From Oscillospiraceae bacterium (GTDB lineage Bacteria > Bacillota > Clostridia > Oscillospirales > Ruminococcaceae): a stretch of DNA of 64,000 bases. Position numbers and translations under genes: made by a program. The notes beneath the pieces are model-generated. The model saw nothing but the letters and a program-made list of their open reading frames with translations, searched no databases and had not been told where the DNA came from. Where the stretch lies: NCBI GenBank assembly GCA_016281125.1, contig JAEEIA010000065.1:48143-112142 (forward strand), in the 5' to 3' direction. Below are positions 26,529 through 34,349 of the stretch, piece by piece; the first letter of the stretch is position 1, and each line of letters starts with the position of its first letter.

Positions 26529-28313
26529 ATGCAAGGCTTTCTCGACTTGTTTTGTACGCCGACAGTTCTGCTTGGATACGGCATTCTGCTCTATACTCTG
26601 ATTCTGATTCTCCTGCGTCCGAAGGCTGAAGCCCAGGGGCATAAGACACTGTTCCGGCTCGCTTTATTCCTGCCGCTTGCAGCGGTTCTGGTACATTGCC
26701 GGTTTTTTTGGCTGTCCGGTCACAGATATGTGCATAAGATCGTACCGGACGGCGACAGTTTCCGTGCGATTCGCTGGCCGCTGAATCTGAAGCTGTACCC
26801 GCATCTTTATGCGGCAGCTCTGCTTCCGCTTGTTCTGCTGCTTCCGCTGCGTAAAAAGCTGCCGCGTGTTCTGATCTCATGTGTGCTTTGCTTCGCGCTC
26901 GGCTACTGTGCACTGTTTGAACAGTTCGATCTGATTATGTATACGCATGTCCATAATTATGCGCGGCTGAGCTGGTCAGAAGGATTCCGTCGTATGGTTG
27001 CGGACATGCGGGAGGAATACATACTTGGTGACTGGAAGCAGATTGACTATGATATGCTACTGGAAAACTATCTGCCGCAGGTTCGGGCGGCGGAACAGGA
27101 CAATGATTCTGCGGCGTTCGGCGCGCTGCTTTCAGATTTTGCATACCGTTTTTACGATCAGCATGTTACCGCGAGTATGAATAATGATGATATGCGCGGT
27201 ACCAGGGACCTGCTGGCGGGAAACGATTACGGTCTGACGCTGTTTACGCTGACAGACGGCGAAACGATTGCAGTTATGGTCAATCCGGACGGTGCTGCCT
27301 ATGCAGAGGGGATCCGGAACGGTACTGTCATTACCGCATGGAACGGCGTCCTTGTACGCGATGCGGCAGCATCCGTTGAATGTATTTATCCGAATCACCG
27401 GATGCAGTTTGCCGTCAAAGAAAATGAGAACGTATACCGCCCGCTGTTCCTCTCCGGAAAGGGCGGCGATACAGTCCGTGTCACTTTTCTGAACGGGGAC
27501 GGAGCAGAACAAACCGTTACGCTCGCATCATCCGGAAGTGCAAGAAAGCGACTTTCCATGGCAATCTCATGTTTGCGGCATGACTGGCTTGACACGGAAA
27601 ACTTCGGTACAAAGATGATTTCCGATACCTGCGGATATCTGCGCATCACTGACGAGGAATACAGCCGGTTATCCGATTATCTCGCTTATATGCGAAAGGG
27701 CCGTTATCCGAAGCTGACAAATGCCCTCAGCGAAAAGCTGGATGCATTGCGTGCGCAGGGGATGCAGTCCCTTGTCATTGATCTGCGCAATAACAACGGC
27801 GGCCTGCATGTCATCGGAACTGCGTTATCATCGCTCTTTACAGAAGAGCAGCGCTTTCAGGTTGCAGAGGGGCGACGTCAGGGGAATGCGTTTCGCAGCA
27901 CATTCCGGTATGATGTGTTTCCGGACGGCCGCTGGAAGGAGCTGCCGGTCGTTGTTCTGGTCAATCAGGCGACGATGAGTGCCGGGGACAGTACCGCGCT
28001 GTTTCTCGGTCAGAATGAGAATGTGACGCTGATGGGCATTACAGCGAGCAGCGGCGTGACGCAGGCCATCGGCGGAAAATGCTATCTGCGCGGCGGTTTT
28101 TCTGTGTGTTATCCGGTGCATCCGGTTCTTGATGAGAACAGCCAGCCGCTGATAGATACCGATGCGAACCGTGAGAACCGTATCCCGCTGGATCATGTGA
28201 TTCCCGTTGACAAAGAAGCTGCACTCCGGATTTTCGATCAGGAATCGGACGATGAGACGGATGATTATGAGCTGGAATATGCGATGCAGTATTTGCAGTC
28301 TGCCAATCCGTAA
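26529..28313 (+). CDS. Membrane-anchored S41-family (C-terminal processing-type) peptidase
   Basis: A 594-residue protein with about four N-terminal transmembrane helices (residues 15-35, 45-65, 90-110, 118-135), a helical linker, a PDZ-like segment (about 245-320, GAAYAEGIRNGTVITAWNG) and a tail-specific-protease domain. The domain shows VIDLRNNNGG (about residue 420) and NQATMSAGDSTALFLG, where the Ser is the likely nucleophile of the S41 family; the expected Lys partner is not obvious in this reading. The catalytic domain probably faces outside. ATG 26529 follows GGAGGTG; a longer frame starts inside the tRNA terminator. Substrates unknown. Confidence 0.8.
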   Translation: MQGFLDLFCTPTVLLGYGILLYTLILILLRPKAEAQGHKTLFRLALFLPLAAVLVHCRFFWLSGHRYVHKIVPDGDSFRAIRWPLNLKLYPHLYAAALLPLVLLLPLRKKLPRVLISCVLCFALGYCALFEQFDLIMYTHVHNYARLSWSEGFRRMVADMREEYILGDWKQIDYDMLLENYLPQVRAAEQDNDSAAFGALLSDFAYRFYDQHVTASMNNDDMRGTRDLLAGNDYGLTLFTLTDGETIAVMVNPDGAAYAEGIRNGTVITAWNGVLVRDAAASVECIYPNHRMQFAVKENENVYRPLFLSGKGGDTVRVTFLNGDGAEQTVTLASSGSARKRLSMAISCLRHDWLDTENFGTKMISDTCGYLRITDEEYSRLSDYLAYMRKGRYPKLTNALSEKLDALRAQGMQSLVIDLRNNNGGLHVIGTALSSLFTEEQRFQVAEGRRQGNAFRSTFRYDVFPDGRWKELPVVVLVNQATMSAGDSTALFLGQNENVTLMGITASSGVTQAIGGKCYLRGGFSVCYPVHPVLDENSQPLIDTDANRENRIPLDHVIPVDKEAALRIFDQESDDETDDYELEYAMQYLQSANP

Positions 28314-28317
28314 CAGA

Positions 28318-28354
28318 AAGAACCTGCTCCGCAGCAATCGCAGAGCAGGTTCTT
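28318..28354. terminator. Bidirectional terminator between the S41 peptidase and nif3-like genes
   Basis: AAGAACCTGCTC / GAGCAGGTTCTT, twelve-base stem with a 13-base loop; the T run is short on the plus strand. Confidence 0.75.
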
Positions 28355-28355
28355 G

Positions 28356-29132
28356 TTATACGCAGTAAAACGGGACGGTTCCGGCTTCCGATACAAGCAC
28401 TTCGGCGTCAATTCCCCGAAGAATCTTCTGAAAGAGCTGTACGACCGGAACCTCAGTTTCAAAGTGGCCGCAGTCAAACAGCGTGAAGCTCCGGTTCTGC
28501 GCCTCTGCCCAGATGCTGTGCTTGCAGTCGCCTGTGATCAGTGCATCTGCCCCCGCAGCAACCGCATCCGGAATCAGGTCGCCGCCGCTGCCGGTACACC
28601 AGGCGATTTTCCGGATTTTCCGTTCCGGATCAGCAGTAAAATAGCGCAGGGATTCTCTTCCGAACACGGTTCGAAGCGCATCTGCCAGTGCAGCGGTAGT
28701 CATCTCTGTGACGAGCTCTGCGGTGCAGCCGAGCATCCGGCCGGGGGACAGCACGGCCAGCGCTGCTTTGTTCTGCATCGGAATCTGCGCAGCTAGCAGC
28801 TCCCCGACATGATCGTTCAGTCCGCCCGGTGCAATGTCCAGGCAGGTGTGTGAACAGATTGCTGCAATATCATGCCGAATCAGATGCCAAACCGGATGCG
28901 CAGGCGTAACAGCCTTCAGCGGGTTCCAGATCACCGGATGGTGCGCAAGAATCAGATCACAGTGCTTTTCCGCAGCTTCCGCAATCACCGGCATTGTGAT
29001 ATCCAGCGCAAGCAGAATGCGGCTGACAGTTCTGTCCGGATCACCGGCGAGCAGACCGGAATTATCATAGCTTTCCTGTAACGAAAACGGCGCATACGCG
29101 TCAAGAATATCATAAATATCCTGAACTGTCAT
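28356..29132 (-). CDS. Nif3-like dinuclear metal centre protein
   Basis: A 258-residue protein of the Nif3/YbgI/YqfO family, toroidal hexamers with a dinuclear metal site and no firmly established reaction (sometimes named GTP cyclohydrolase 1 type 2-like). Visible family motifs are DNSGLLAGD, LILAHHPVIW, SHTCLDIAPGGLND, GDCKHS and the C-terminal DCGHFETE. ATG 29132 overlaps the trmK stop (ATGA) and follows GGAGGT, giving translational coupling; the same trmK-nif3 pair is common in Firmicutes. The additional linker domain of YqfO is absent. Confidence 0.92.
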   Translation of the reverse strand: MTVQDIYDILDAYAPFSLQESYDNSGLLAGDPDRTVSRILLALDITMPVIAEAAEKHCDLILAHHPVIWNPLKAVTPAHPVWHLIRHDIAAICSHTCLDIAPGGLNDHVGELLAAQIPMQNKAALAVLSPGRMLGCTAELVTEMTTAALADALRTVFGRESLRYFTADPERKIRKIAWCTGSGGDLIPDAVAAGADALITGDCKHSIWAEAQNRSFTLFDCGHFETEVPVVQLFQKILRGIDAEVLVSEAGTVPFYCV

Positions 29133-29824
29133 CTCTGACCTCCGATTTCCGGCTTGAGCCATTTATTGATATCTGCAATCAGGCGCCGGACTGCCTCGGC
29201 TTCCTCCGATTTTCCGGCTTCATCCAGGCCGTTTGCTTTCGTGAGCAGTCTGTCCTGCACACCGGCGATATAGATCTTGGTCAGCAGCTCAGAGCGTTTC
29301 AGCTTGCCGTAATACGATGCCGCTTCATGCAGAAGCTGCGGCTCTCCGGCATAATGCGCCTGAATGACCGTATACACATGCGTATCCTTGACGGCAACCT
29401 CCTTGGTCATCGCAAAGCAGTTTTCACTCAGCCATGCACGGAGCACTTCCGCTTTGGACATCGGCTGGAGCACGAGATTGACATTGTTCTTTTTCAGGAA
29501 AGCAGCAGACGGCGCCGCGAGGATGTCGCGGATTGTTTCACCGCCCATTCCGGCGATGACGACATCCGTGATGCCCTTCGGCGGAACCTTTGCAAAGCCG
29601 TCTGACAGAATCAGCCTGATCTCGCGGGAAACGCCGTAGCGCTTTAACGTGCCCTTGGCAGAGTCCAGCGGTCCCTGTTTGACGTCCGTTGCAATGACCT
29701 GCTTTGCCTTGCCGCTCATCATCAGATAAACAGGCAGATATGCATGATCCGTGCCGATGTCACAGACAAAGTCGCCCTTGAGCATCGACGCGCAGCAGAG
29801 CAGACGCGGGGAAAGCGGGATCAT
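29129..29824 (-). CDS. trmK: tRNA (adenine(22)-N1)-methyltransferase TrmK
   Basis: A 231-residue SAM-dependent methyltransferase modifying A22 in the tRNA D loop. The motif I region is VCDIGTDHAYLPVYL, the catalytic-like segment is VIAGMGGETIRDIL, followed by LVLQPMSKAEVLRAWL, all typical of TrmK. Length matches the family. It is first in a two-gene operon with the Nif3-like gene. Confidence 0.94.
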   Translation of the reverse strand: MIPLSPRLLCCASMLKGDFVCDIGTDHAYLPVYLMMSGKAKQVIATDVKQGPLDSAKGTLKRYGVSREIRLILSDGFAKVPPKGITDVVIAGMGGETIRDILAAPSAAFLKKNNVNLVLQPMSKAEVLRAWLSENCFAMTKEVAVKDTHVYTVIQAHYAGEPQLLHEAASYYGKLKRSELLTKIYIAGVQDRLLTKANGLDEAGKSEEAEAVRRLIADINKWLKPEIGGQR

Positions 29825-29865
29825 GTTTCATCACCTCCGTATACGATTTTCTGTTACTTTCCATA

Positions 29866-29910
29866 ATTATAGCATAAACAGTTGCATTTTGCAACCGATT
29901 TTGCTATAAT
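29866..29910. promoter_or_regulatory. Overlapping divergent promoters of trmK and the murD-like gene with shared palindrome
   Basis: Plus strand: TTGCAT (29882-29887), 17 bases, TATAAT (29905-29910) for the murD-like gene. Minus strand: TTGCAA (29894-29889), 17 bases, TATAAT (29871-29866) for trmK. The two -35 boxes are the arms of the inverted repeat GTTGCA TTT TGCAAC (29881-29895), so polymerases at the two promoters should compete. Confidence 0.85.
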
Positions 29911-30002
29911 AAACGAAGATAACGGGAAATTATCAGAATTAATATGTGTCCGGAGCTGAAAACAAGCGGACTCCGGCAGCCGGATAAAGGAGGAACAGCA
30001 GT

Positions 30003-31337
30003 ATGCTGCTGAAATGTCTCAGAGAAATGATTGAAGGAAAAACGGTGCTGCTGCTCGGCTTCGGCCGGGAGGGGAGAGCACTTTACCGCCGGATCTGCGA
30101 GGTCGGCGGTTATCAGGCGCTCGGCATCGCGGATGCAAAGGAGATTGCCGATGCGCCGGCGGGAGTCGCGCTTCACATCGGCGAACAGTATCAGGCAGCC
30201 GTAACAGAATATGACGTCATATTCAAGAGTCCGGGTATTGTGATGCAGCCGGAATACAGGCCGGAACGGATCCGCGGAAGGATGACCTCGCTGACCGAGC
30301 TGTTTCTGACAGCCTACCGTGATCAGTGCGTCGGCATCACGGGAACGAAAGGAAAATCAACGACAAGCTCTCTGCTGTACCATGTTTTGCAGACTGCCGG
30401 GATCCCGTCCGTGCTCGGCGGCAACATCGGCATTCCGACCGCGAATCTCTATGAGCAGATTACGCCGGATACTGTGATTGTCATGGAAACCGGCGTACAT
30501 CAGCTGGAATACAACCATGTGTCCCCGAAAACCGCAGTCTTTCTGAATCTGTACGAAGAGCATCTCGATCACTACGGCACATTTGAATATTACGCCTACT
30601 GCAAGGAGAACATTTACCGCAACCAGCAGCCGGGCGATCTGCTGATCTGCGGCGAGCCGTCGCTGCCCGCAGCAGGGGACTGCAAGGCAGATGTCCTGCG
30701 CCTTGCAATGGACGATCCGGCGGCAGATATTACGCTGCTGCACGGTGATACGGTTTCTTTCCGCGGTGAGTCGATGAAGCTGCCGGAGGATATGGCGCTG
30801 ACCGGCGTTCATAACCGCTATAACTGCGCAGTCGTTTTTGCGCTTGCCAGACGCTTCGGCGCCGCCCCGGAGGACATTTTCCACGGTATTCAGAGCTTTC
30901 AGCCGCTCCCGCACCGGCTATCTCCGGTCGGAACTTTCCACGGCATCCGCTGGTATGACGATTCGATTTCCACGGCCTGTGAAACCTGTATCCAGGCGCT
31001 GAGCAGTCTGCCGGAAACGGATACCGTGCTGATCGGCGGCATGGACAGAGGCATTTCTTACGAGCCGCTGCTTCGGTACCTTGCCGGTTCTCCGGTTCCG
31101 CATATTATCCTGATGTCCGATTCCGGCAGCCGAATCCTGAAAGAAGCAGAATCGTATCCGCAGTCACTCCGCAGCCGGATGCAGTATGCAAAGGATCTTC
31201 CGGAGGCGGTCGCAATCGCCAAAGCGGTCACAGCACAGGGGAAAATCTGCCTGATGTCACCTGCTGCGGCAAGCTATAATGTGTACCAGAATTTTGAAAA
31301 GCGCGGTGAACATTTCCTTCAGCTTGCCATGGAGTAA
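30003..31337 (+). CDS. murD: MurD-like UDP-N-acetylmuramoyl-peptide ligase (divergent)
   Basis: A 444-residue Mur ligase. It has an N-terminal Rossmann-type UDP domain (VLLLGFGREGRALYR), the ATP loop GITGTKGKSTTSS (about residue 108), the central LNLYEEHLDHYGTFEYY segment and a C-terminal domain with LIGGMDRGI. Overall order and length fit MurD, which adds D-glutamate to UDP-MurNAc-L-Ala. Two usual MurD signatures are altered: E-x-S-S-F-Q-L reads ETGVHQLE and the N-D-S-K-A-T-N segment reads DDSISTACET. It may therefore be a MurD variant with a different amino-acid specificity or a paralogue. It stands alone rather than in a dcw cluster, directly before secA. Confidence 0.75.
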   Translation: MLLKCLREMIEGKTVLLLGFGREGRALYRRICEVGGYQALGIADAKEIADAPAGVALHIGEQYQAAVTEYDVIFKSPGIVMQPEYRPERIRGRMTSLTELFLTAYRDQCVGITGTKGKSTTSSLLYHVLQTAGIPSVLGGNIGIPTANLYEQITPDTVIVMETGVHQLEYNHVSPKTAVFLNLYEEHLDHYGTFEYYAYCKENIYRNQQPGDLLICGEPSLPAAGDCKADVLRLAMDDPAADITLLHGDTVSFRGESMKLPEDMALTGVHNRYNCAVVFALARRFGAAPEDIFHGIQSFQPLPHRLSPVGTFHGIRWYDDSISTACETCIQALSSLPETDTVLIGGMDRGISYEPLLRYLAGSPVPHIILMSDSGSRILKEAESYPQSLRSRMQYAKDLPEAVAIAKAVTAQGKICLMSPAAASYNVYQNFEKRGEHFLQLAME

Positions 31338-31403
31338 GGCTTTCAGGGAGTTATGAAGAAAAGCTGAAATTTTCGGTTCTTCGGAAAAATATAGGATTCC
31401 CTA

Positions 31404-31432
31404 TTGACAAATGACACAATATATAGTAAAAT
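31404..31432 (+). promoter_or_regulatory. Promoter of secA
   Basis: TTGACA (31404-31409), 17-base spacer, TAAAAT (31427-31432), leaving a leader of about 75 bases. Confidence 0.8.
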
Positions 31433-31513
31433 AACTATGTATGGTAAGTGTACACCAAGGGCTCACTGTCTGTCGGTGGAGCTTCCGGATATTTTGAAAA
31501 AGGCGGTTATGCA

Positions 31514-34258
31514 ATGAGTTTTATCGACAGGATCTTCGGCTCTTACAGCGAAAAAGAGCTTGCGAAGATCGAACCGATCAAGAAAAAGGTACTTGAGCTG
31601 GATGAAGAATATCAGGGACTCTCTGATGCAGAACTGAAAGCCAAGACAGTTCAGTTCCGCGAGCGTCTTGCGAACGGCGAAACGCTCGATGATATTATGG
31701 TTGAAGCACTGGCGACTGTTCGTGAGGCTGCGGACCGCATCCTCGGCAAAAAGCCGTTCCCGGTGCAGATTATCGGCGCGATTGTGCTCCATCAGGGTCG
31801 AATCGCTGAAATGAAGACCGGTGAAGGTAAAACACTGGTCGCATGTGTCGCATCCTACTTAAACGGTCTGAGCGGCAACGGCGTCCATGTCGTTACGGTC
31901 AATGACTACCTCGCAAAAACGCAGTCCGATGAAATGGGCAAGGTGCTTCGCTTCCTCGGCCTGACGGTCGGCTGCATTATCCATGAGCTGAACAACGATC
32001 AGCGCCGTGCAGCATATGCTTGTGACGTTACCTACGGCACCAACAATGAGATGGGCTTCGACTATCTGCGTGATAACATGGTTATCTATAAGAATGACCG
32101 TGTGCAGCGGGCGCCGAACTTCGCCATCGTCGACGAGGTGGACTCGATCCTGATTGACGAGGCGAGAACACCGCTGATCATCTCCGGCAGAGGCGATAAG
32201 TCCACGGATATGTATGTGCAGGCGGATAAGTTTGCACGCACCCTGACGCCTGTTACGGTCGTCGAAACGGACGACAAGGAGGATCAGGACGAAACGTTCG
32301 AAGATGCGGACTACATCATCGACGAAAAGGCCAAGACCGCGACGATTACCCGCCGCGGCGTCAAAAAGGCTGAGAGCTATTTCCATGTGGAAAACCTCAT
32401 GGATATGGAGAACATGACGCTCCTGCACCATATCAATCAGGCAATCAAGGCGCACGGCATCATGCATCTGGACACCGACTATGTCGTCAAGGACGATGAA
32501 ATCATCATTGTTGATGAGAACACCGGCCGTATGATGATGGGCAGACGCTACAACGACGGCCTGCATCAGGCCATTGAGGCGAAGGAAGGCGTCAAGGTCA
32601 AGCACGAATCCAAGACGCTTGCAACGGTCACGTTCCAGAATTATTTCCGTCTGTACAAGAAGCTGTCCGGTATGACCGGTACCGCTATGACGGAAGAGGA
32701 CGAATTCCGTGAGATCTATAAGCTGGACGTTATTTCGATTCCGACGAACAGACCGGTCATCCGTATCGACCAGCCGGATCTCATCTATCGTACCGAAAAA
32801 GCAAAGTATAAGGCTATCATTGAGCAGATCATTGCATGCCACGAAAAAGGCCAGCCTGTTCTGGTCGGTACGGTTTCCATCGAGAAGTCCGAGCGGCTTT
32901 CCGATATGCTCAAGCGCCGCGGCATCAAGCATGAGGTGCTGAACGCAAAGTATCATGCCAAGGAAGCTGAAATTGTTGCACAGGCCGGTAAGTTCGGCTC
33001 TGTCACGATTGCAACGAACATGGCAGGCCGTGGAACGGATATTATGCTCGGCGGTAACGCAGAGTTCCTTGCAAAGGCAGAAATGCGCAAGCGTGAGATT
33101 CCGGAGGATATTATCACTGAGGCTGTCGGCTACGCTGACACCGATGATGAGGAAATCCTTGCAGCGCGTGAGGTTTACCGTTCGCTGTACGACAAATTCA
33201 ATGAGGAAGTCAAGGAAAAGGCTGTTGATGTCAAGAAGGCAGGCGGTCTGTACATTCTCGGTACCGAGCGTCACGAGTCCAGACGTATCGACAACCAGCT
33301 CCGCGGCCGTTCCGGCCGTCAGGGCGACGAGGGCGAAAGCCGTTTCTTCCTCTCCGTGGAAGACGATCTGATGCGTATTTTCGCCGGCGACCGCCTCGAA
33401 AATATGATGGCGCGCCTCAATGTTGAGGAGGATATGCCGATCGAGAGCAAGATGATGTCCAAGGTCATCGAATCCTGCCAGAAAAAGGTCGAGGGCATGC
33501 ACTTCGCAACCCGTAAGAACGTCCTCAACTACGACGATGTCATGAACACGCAGAGAGAGATTATCTACGGCCAGCGCAGCCAGGTGCTCGACGGCCAGGA
33601 TCTCCATGCCTACATCGTCGATATGATGAAGGATCTGATCCGCAATGTCGTGACGCAGTATCTTGCGGACGATATTGACAAGAGCAACTGGAATCTGGTC
33701 GGTCTGCGTGAATACTTCATGGACTGGATCACCGTTCCTGAGGACTTCGACTGGGATCAGGAAAAGATCAATGCAACCGAGCGCGATGATATCATCAAAT
33801 TCCTGACCGACCGTACCCTTGCCGTGTATCAGATGCGTGAGAATACCATCGGCCCGGATCAGCTCCGCGAGCTGGAGCGCGTTGTGCTGCTCAAGGTGGT
33901 TGATACCAAGTGGATGGCACACATCGACGACATGGATGAGCTGAAGCGCGGCATGGGTCTTCGCGGCTATGCGCAGAAGAACCCTGTCGTTGAGTACCGC
34001 TATGAGGGCTTTGAAATGTTCGACGCGATGGTTGAGTCGATCCGCGAGGATACCGTCCGTCTGCTGCTGACGATCCAGCTGGCTGACAACCGTCCGCCGG
34101 AGCGTGAGCAGGTCGCCAAGCCGGATGCTCCGAATGCAGGTTCCGGAGACGGCAGCTTCACACAGCAGGCCGCTTCTAAGAAGAAGGTCGGCCCGAATGA
34201 GCCGTGCCCGTGCGGCAGCGGCAAAAAGTATAAGTTTTGCTGCGGTATGAAAAAATAA
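31514..34258 (+). CDS. secA: Preprotein translocase ATPase SecA
   Basis: A 914-residue SecA that drives secretion through SecYEG. Visible are Walker A KTGEGKTLV, the DEVDSILIDEARTPLIISG segment, TVTIATNMAGRGTDI, the helicase motif QLRGRSGRQGD and a C-terminal SEC-C zinc tail CPCGSGKKYKFCC that binds SecB or ribosomes. ATG 31514 was chosen because the product begins at the usual place (MSFIDRIFG); its ribosome-binding site (AAGGCGG) is weak. Given four dockerin proteins in the window, secretion capacity fits the lifestyle. Confidence 0.97.
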   Translation: MSFIDRIFGSYSEKELAKIEPIKKKVLELDEEYQGLSDAELKAKTVQFRERLANGETLDDIMVEALATVREAADRILGKKPFPVQIIGAIVLHQGRIAEMKTGEGKTLVACVASYLNGLSGNGVHVVTVNDYLAKTQSDEMGKVLRFLGLTVGCIIHELNNDQRRAAYACDVTYGTNNEMGFDYLRDNMVIYKNDRVQRAPNFAIVDEVDSILIDEARTPLIISGRGDKSTDMYVQADKFARTLTPVTVVETDDKEDQDETFEDADYIIDEKAKTATITRRGVKKAESYFHVENLMDMENMTLLHHINQAIKAHGIMHLDTDYVVKDDEIIIVDENTGRMMMGRRYNDGLHQAIEAKEGVKVKHESKTLATVTFQNYFRLYKKLSGMTGTAMTEEDEFREIYKLDVISIPTNRPVIRIDQPDLIYRTEKAKYKAIIEQIIACHEKGQPVLVGTVSIEKSERLSDMLKRRGIKHEVLNAKYHAKEAEIVAQAGKFGSVTIATNMAGRGTDIMLGGNAEFLAKAEMRKREIPEDIITEAVGYADTDDEEILAAREVYRSLYDKFNEEVKEKAVDVKKAGGLYILGTERHESRRIDNQLRGRSGRQGDEGESRFFLSVEDDLMRIFAGDRLENMMARLNVEEDMPIESKMMSKVIESCQKKVEGMHFATRKNVLNYDDVMNTQREIIYGQRSQVLDGQDLHAYIVDMMKDLIRNVVTQYLADDIDKSNWNLVGLREYFMDWITVPEDFDWDQEKINATERDDIIKFLTDRTLAVYQMRENTIGPDQLRELERVVLLKVVDTKWMAHIDDMDELKRGMGLRGYAQKNPVVEYRYEGFEMFDAMVESIREDTVRLLLTIQLADNRPPEREQVAKPDAPNAGSGDGSFTQQAASKKKVGPNEPCPCGSGKKYKFCCGMKK

Positions 34259-34349
34259 ACGCCGCTGCAACATACATGGACAGCGGCTTCGGGGGAACCG
34301 CTGAGGCAGAATGCCGAAAGGCAAAATCCTGGAGGGGTGGATTCATATT

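Noticed and set aside
31437..31517. A 26-codon ORF (MYGKCTPRAHCLSVEL...) ending in ATGA overlap with the secA start, like a SecM-type leader peptide
   Set aside because: Its ATG lies only five bases after the secA -10 box, at or before the expected transcription start, so it should not be translated from this promoter.
31859..34324. 821-codon minus-strand frame opposite secA, and a 945-codon one opposite the second GH9 gene
   Set aside because: Both are antisense shadows of confidently identified genes, caused by mid-to-high GC codon use.
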